Origin: Hirsutella rhossiliensis
Lineage: Eukaryota; Ascomycota; Sordariomycetes; Hypocreales; Ophiocordycipitaceae
Assembly: GCF_020360975.1 (NCBI RefSeq)
Contig: NW_025408670.1
Coordinates: 6,200,001-6,264,000, forward strand
Direction of reading: 5' to 3'
DNA: 64,000 nucleotides
Within the stretch, counting starts at the first letter, position 1, and the number at the start of each line of letters is the position of its first letter. The position numbers and the translations under genes were made by a program. The notes under the pieces were generated by a model. That model was not told where the DNA came from, ran no database searches, and saw only the letters and a program-made list of their open reading frames with translations. This document shows, piece by piece, positions 58,750 to 64,000 of this stretch.

Positions 58750-61439
58750 CATGAGCACCTCTTCCTCCGTAACACGGCGTCGAACCATCTCCCCCGTCGT
58801 CGAGCGAGATCACCAGGCCAACGTATCCGTCCGGACGAACCACCACCGCGGCACACACCCCCGTCGGCATCCACGCCGTAGCCCTCGCACGCCCTGCCGT
58901 GGTCCTCGTGGTAGCTGGGCCCGTCGATAAACGTTTTGTCATAGTACCACCCCAGCTTCGCGTCCCACGGGTGGTACAGCTCGTGCAGGTCCGTCAGCAG
59001 CTCAATCTCCTCGCGCCTCGCTGCGTACACTAGCAGCACCTCAATGAGCCCGGCTTCCGCCCCCTGCGCGGTTTTCACCCTCTGGCCCCAGCCGGCACCG
59101 GCCCCGGGACTCAACACCATGCGCGGGTGCCGGAGCAGCAACTCCGTCGTCAGCCACCCCCCGAGCCCGTTGACGAGCTGACCATGGCGCGAAACGTCGC
59201 CGACGCGGAACCGCCCGTCTGACGGCATGAGGTGGTGGAGCTCCCACGGCCGCGGGTCCGCCTGGTTCAGCACCTTGTGCGAGGCAAAGCGAGTGCCGGG
59301 CTTGCAGTTGGCCGCCGGCCCTGGGTCGCACTGCTTGTCATCGGCTGTCGAGACGAGCACATGGTTGGCTTATAGCGTATGCCCACCCCGGTCGTGAACT
59401 AAGCCCCGTGCAGAGGGGTCTGCATCCCGTTCTGCCGTCGTCAGCCCCGCCGGTTCTGCATTTCTTTTTCATTCCTATCCTCGGTTGCTTTTGTGGCCCT
59501 CGCCTGGGCTGTGGCCGGCATCGTACTGTAGAGAAGGAGAGAACAGCGGAGAAAAAGACGGCAAGAAAAAGACGGCAGACGTAGGTGGGCAAGTATGTAC
59601 GTTATGCACCTGCAGACTCGACCCAGTGTCGACAAGACAACTTACTGTACCATCTGGCTCATCCGGAACGCCTCCTAAGCCCCCTTCATCGTCCATGCCG
59701 CCCCGTACACATGCTGGCAAACTGCTGGTCAAAGGCAACGAGCTGCTCGGCAACCTGCCGCCGCTCGAGCTCGTACGTAGACAGCACGCCGCGCCGCGCC
59801 ACCTTGTTGCACACAAGACCCAGCTTCCAGCCGAGGCTGTATGTGTCCTGCGTGGACGTGTTCATCCCCAGGCCGGCCTTGGGCGGGTGCGTGTACACCG
59901 CATAGGATGGCCGGGTCGGGTCAGCGGAGCCCCTATCTTTGGAAAGCAGTTGAGAGAGACAAGAAACGGTGACGGGCCGCCTGCGAGGAATATGCGGTCA
60001 AGCTTTGCTGAAACGCTTCCCGCAACGTTAGCCGATCCGGTAAGCCGTCCACCTACATGATGCATATGCAAGCGACGGTCGTCAGCATGTTGTCTCCCGA
60101 GCGAAGCAGCATGGGCATGTAGAGTACCAGTAAGTGCAGTGATAGCTGATCGTGTACTGTACGGGCTCGGGATCTTCTGCGTAGCCTCGAGGATGGCCTC
60201 CAGGGTGACCTGTCTCGGTCCACACGCCCGCAGGATAGGGTGGCCCCGAGCTGCATATACTGCTTCACGAGCCAGTTTCTCACGGGGACTGGCCGTGATG
60301 GTCCCCGACCCGGCTGTGCGCACCATGCAGCGGTTTCTGATGTCGGCTGCGCGGTCCCGGGTCAACAGTTCTGCCTCTGTCGTCATACGATGCAGGTCTC
60401 ACCTACGGAAGTCCGTAATTGGCACAACGTCGAGCACGCCCCTGGCCGCCACTCAAGAGATTCCGACTGTCAGCAGGCAGGGCGTCCAATACGAAATCTC
60501 CCGTCTCACGGGGACGTGGCTCGACTGACTTACAGATGGCATCGGTCGTCTCTCCCACCATCTCGAATTCATCGCCAAGCGTATTCCGGACTCACGAGTG
60601 CGCGCCGTCGCAGCCGACCAGGAACCTGGCCCGGACCTGCTCGTCTTTCTCCTCCAGCCGCTGTTCCGTCCCCAGAGCGCTTCGCTCCAGGATATTGCCC
60701 GTGTCGTCGGCGAGGGTGCTCCTGTGCAGCCCATCCCCGACGTTGCTCAGCCGCTGCGCGGGCGTGGCCTCCTCGGTTAGGTGACGCAGTGTCACCTCTA
60801 TGGGGTATGCGTCTTCGTCGTAGGCAAGGCCTTCGTCCATGGCGAGAGCCGTCAGCATCGTCTGGCGCTCGATGCGGACTTGCGGGTCCGCTGGTCATGG
60901 CTTCAAGGCGCGGATGGCGTCGAGCAGAGACGTTTTCCATTCGGCCCTGGCGGACGACGCATTGAGTGAATCGCGAGAGCCCCGATGTCGAGTTCGGCAT
61001 GCGCACGTCGCGCCGGATCTTGCCGTTCTCGTTGGGGTTCCAGAAACTGACCTCTCGCGAGTCTCTGCGTCAGAACTCATCGTAGCACCGTGACCAGTAG
61101 CACCCTTCTCCCCAACTTCCTCCCCCGAGGGCTGGTGCATACCAATCATGTGGTTGGCCTCCTCCCACTCGCATTCGCCGATGCCGAAGCCGTCCAGTAT
61201 CTCCAACGTCCGCACTTGGAAGCTCCCCCATCAGCCACAGCAGGACACGGCGGCACACGCAGCAGACCTTGCCCGTCGGCCTGGCCAGAAGAGACCTTGT
61301 CCGTCCGCTTGTCCACGTCGCGCGTTTTGATGCCCAGCCGTGCCATCCACAACGCCAGCATCAGGCCCGCCGACCCGGCTCCGACAATGTCGACATGGGA
61401 TTTGTGCGACGCCGAGGTCGCCGTCATATTCGAAGTCAT
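58750..61439 (-). pseudogene. decayed FAD-dependent aromatic hydroxylase (phenol 2-monooxygenase-like)
   Basis: The ATG at 61439 leads into HVDIVGAGSAGLMLALWMAR, the FAD-binding GxGxxG, then GQADG and, after a splice of about 53 bp, VRTLEILDGFGIG. Further landmarks in order are SFWNPNENGKIRRDVRMPN, FTQCVVRQGRMENV, FLVGCDGAHS, THPPKAGLGMNTSTQDTYSL then GWKLGLVCNKVAR, and the thioredoxin-like C-terminus with NCKPGTRFASHKVLNQAD, RPWELHHLMPSDGRF and SYHEDHGRACEGYGVDADGG. Such enzymes hydroxylate phenols using NADPH and O2. The gene is broken: a frameshift near 60925-60932, an in-frame TGA at 60895-60897, and TGA at 60592-60594 where the family has Trp after GAHS. More frame changes fall near 60275 and 58840. 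It lies next to an MFS transporter and two regulators. Confidence 0.82.
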
Positions 61440-61764
61440 CTTTCAACCACAAGCTGTTCCAGGAGGGGGAGCAAAATCACTTGTGAGCCATCTTGGCGGG
61501 ACTGGGGATGCCCTTGTATTTATGTATGTCGTGTTCCCCAGATCCTCCAGAGCTATTGCTCTGCCAGTCATCGCCGGCCAAATCAAGGGATACAACGAGC
61601 CACTTTGAGTTATCACAGGCATGCTTACCTGCCTCTAGGAGGAATCTCCTGCGGTCTCATACAACTGCAGCAACTATCTGCGGTCGTGTAACCTCACATG
61701 ACGCAGCTCCCGCAACCAATTGGCTGTCGAAACATGCAATAGCGGAGGCGGCACAGAGCGCCAC
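61440..61764. other. intergenic between the broken hydroxylase and GRC3
   Basis: About 325 bp, 5' of the pseudogene and 3' of GRC3. Nothing coding is seen. Confidence 0.6.
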
Positions 61765-64000
61765 TTAGACACCACCAGCATTTCGGCCAAGGTCTCGCCG
61801 CACCCTCCACACCTTTGAACCGACTGGACGTTTCTGGTTGCCCCTGAGAACCTCCACCCACGGCATGGCCGTGTCGTCTCCCCCGTCCAAGGCATGGGCC
61901 GGTTCGTCGACCGAGCTCTTGTCGGTGTCTTCGTCCGTCACCTCGACTTCTCCCTCGGGCTCGTCGCCCTGGCCGGACTGCTCATACAGGTGCTCTGTGT
62001 ACGACCAAAAAGGCGTGTCGAACTTGCCGTGTACCAGGACGATGCTGCTTCCCCGGGCTCTTGCCTCGCTAATCTTCTCAGGAGGCGTCGGCGTGAGTAT
62101 CTGGAGCGACTTGTTGGCTGTGTCGATACCACGCACTAAGGCGAGACCGATTGTGCGCGAGTGTCGTGGATCAAGGGTTAGGTCGTCGGGGTTGGGGATA
62201 AAAGGTATGCCTTCGGGCGTCCTAGAGATGGATGGTTGAGGCGTGGCGCCACCGTCACAGTCGAGGGAGCCAGATGTAGCCTCTTGGAAACCTTGTCGAA
62301 ACGCCTGGCGCTCCTCAATCTCGACAATGGCAAGCACCATGCCGTTGATTGCCTCGCCCATCAGGTCCGGCGGTAGCTGGGAGTCGTATCGCAGTACGCC
62401 GAGAAACCCGCAGGATGGGCCCACGTAACGCACCACCAAGGGACGTACATACGTAAGGGCGTGAGGGACCCAACTCAGTCGCCTCTTGTCCTCGGAGCCA
62501 TGCCTTGTCGAAGAGTGAAAGTAGGACATGGTCTGCATCTCTCGAAAATGCGCAGCAGTACGCGACTTTAAATCGGACGGTTGTGACGGCAATGAGGTAA
62601 ACGTGTTCTTGGTAGCGTTGCGCAAGGCCTCAACCGTCTCTGCGGGCCCCTCTTCTGACATGTAGATAACTTCGCCAGGGCGTACCTTGACGATTATCTC
62701 GACGAGAAGCTCCAAGCCCAAGCTGAGAATCCATCCAGGGGTGTTGATTACCAGGGGGCAGTTGCGGAGTTTGCGGTGGTAGTAGCCATAAAGATCTAGA
62801 GCACACTCCAAGTGGAGGTCGGTCGTCGAGGCTGGGTTGACCGAGGCCAGCGCGTGGCACCTCACCACCTGGGCGGCTTCGTCGTCGAGACTCGGGTGCG
62901 TAAACGGCACGCCCAGGTTGGGCTGGGTGACATGGACGAGCGACACCGTGCCTGGTGGAGCATATTCTGGCTGTCCCGGGTCGAGATCCAGGACGGCCAC
63001 GCCCGTTGTAATCGGCCGGAATGAGCCGTCCGGGCCTGCGTTTGTGGTGGTCAACAGTCGGTTTGTAAGGAGCTTGGAAAATGTCGACTTTCCGGCCGAC
63101 TTGGGGCCGCAAATTATAATGGACAAGGGCTCCCGCCCAGAGACGGACTCTACCAGGGATGCCAGCTTCTTGTTCCACTTCGGAGGACAGACGAGTTCTC
63201 GCACAATAGACACCCTGGGGACGTCTCCCGAGTCCCCGAGCTATCGAGTGTCAGCAAGGGAGTACGGGAGCCCGATAGAGGGAAACACCAACCAGTTGAA
63301 AGGTTGACGGACCTTTTGCCCGTTTTTTATCCGCGTCAGCCGTTGCGGCTTGGTTCCACAGCCTTTGGAATAAGGGTGACAGGCTGCCTAGCTTTCTCAG
63401 GTTGTCGGCCTCGGGATCATTGTGCAGCTCAACGTGAGTGTTTTCTGCAGTTCTCAAGACGGGAACCGCGTGACAATGGGGCGCATAAACCCAGTATATC
63501 TTGTCCGAGGGCAGAAGCGAGGCGCCGGCGACTGTCACCTCTCCTGTGGACACGCGGATTCCGAAACTCCCAACAAGAAGAAAGCGCTGAACGAGTGAGC
63601 GGGAGGAAAAGCATGGTGGAGAGAAGTTCCAGCATCCTACCTCGACATCTTCAAGCCTAAGCTTGAGTACGCCTTGGCCGTTGACATGGTGATTGTGCTT
63701 GGACAGGGAGAAGGAGGAATAAGTGACGGGTCGAGAAGTCGACCTGGATGTGGCCGTCTCAGGATCCGTGCTGGGCCAAACAGGTCAGGCGCGAGCATGG
63801 ACGAGGTGAAGATGGGCGCGGAGACCAACCTCGATCCTTGGTCACGGCCTTGCTGGCCTGCTGGAACCCTCGAGCCAGCCCTCTTGGCCGACTTGACGGG
63901 CTCACGCTTCTGCTGTAGCGGACTAAACGGGTTGGACGAGCCCTGGGGAGAGGCTGATTCCGCCGGGGCGGAAGAGTCGGCCGACGCAGACGCCGTGAGT
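61765..64000 (-). CDS. GRC3: polynucleotide 5'-hydroxyl-kinase GRC3 (N-terminus beyond window)
   Basis: Four exons visible: 64000-63830 (runs off the window), 63770-63641, 63586-63293, 63240-61765, with introns of 52-59 bp; about 689 aa in view. The first exon is disordered and basic. Then come RFLLVGSFGIRVSTGEVTVA, the beta-rich N-terminal domain of the Grc3/Clp1 family, and FQLLGDSGDVPR joined across the last intron. The kinase core has the P-loop GPKSAGKST, VAVLDLDPGQPEYAPPG (Walker B-like) and NCPLVINTPGWILSLGLEL. GRC3 phosphorylates the 5'-OH end left after Las1 cleaves ITS2 in pre-rRNA, and acts with Las1 in the nucleolus; it also helps RNA polymerase I termination in yeast. The C-terminal domain ends KVWRVRRDLGRN. 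An acidic loop (EGEVEVTDEDTDKSS) is an insertion. Confidence 0.93.

Noticed and set aside
45772..61439. Secondary-metabolite gene cluster
   Set aside because: No polyketide synthase, peptide synthetase or terpene cyclase is present; only regulators, a transporter and a broken hydroxylase.
1..64000. CRISPR array or prokaryotic system
   Set aside because: The DNA is clearly fungal; the only short tandem arrays are minisatellites without spacers.

Overview
The window looks like a chromosomal segment of a filamentous ascomycete (Pezizomycotina, probably Sordariomycetes/Hypocreales). Introns are short (about 50-90 bp) GT-AG introns, promoters carry pyrimidine-rich leaders, and the gene types are typical of this group: a HET-domain incompatibility protein, Zn2Cys6 regulators, a YAT amino-acid permease, GRC3, fungal 5-oxoprolinase and a Tad/I-like LINE. 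No species can be named from the sequence alone.

Layout. 1-7 kb: the start of a Myb/SANT-like gene running off the left edge, a HET-domain gene with a very acidic tail, and a small two-exon gene of unknown function. 7-32.9 kb: a gene-poor island of about 25 kb with AT-rich decayed blocks and an adjacent tandem duplication. Its only supportable genes are three tiny two-exon genes; a fourth related gene lies at 37.2 kb. 32.9-44.2 kb: an amino-acid permease (YAT family, six exons), the fourth small gene, a small single-finger GATA-type protein, and a long intronless 5-oxoprolinase. 44.9 kb: an intron-containing tRNA-Cys. 45.8-53.9 kb: a Zn2Cys6 regulator, an MFS organic-anion-type transporter (same strand) and a second Zn2Cys6 regulator (convergent). 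54.1-56.7 kb: a 5'-truncated LINE with an exact 14-bp target-site duplication, 206 bp upstream of the second regulator. 58.7-61.4 kb: a decayed phenol-2-monooxygenase-like FAD gene. 61.8-64 kb: GRC3, running off the right edge.

The most interesting result is a dispersed family of four small two-exon genes on the + strand at 15.6, 22.7, 28.7 and 37.2 kb. Each has a first exon of 16-20 codons, a phase-2 intron, and a second exon in which an Arg-Trp-Leu (RWL) motif lies about 20-24 residues after the splice, followed in most by a short aliphatic run and a proline-rich or charged tail. Two of them also share the exon-1 motif SNDSVxxNxGS. The predicted proteins are 63-99 residues, have no signal peptide, and match no family I can name.

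How genes may work together: regulator + MFS transporter + regulator + a broken FAD monooxygenase would fit a small aromatic or organic-acid catabolic cluster that has lost its enzyme. This is inference. 5-Oxoprolinase, GRC3 and the tRNA are housekeeping functions. All exon boundaries were read by eye from splice consensus and reading frame and are not transcript-verified.
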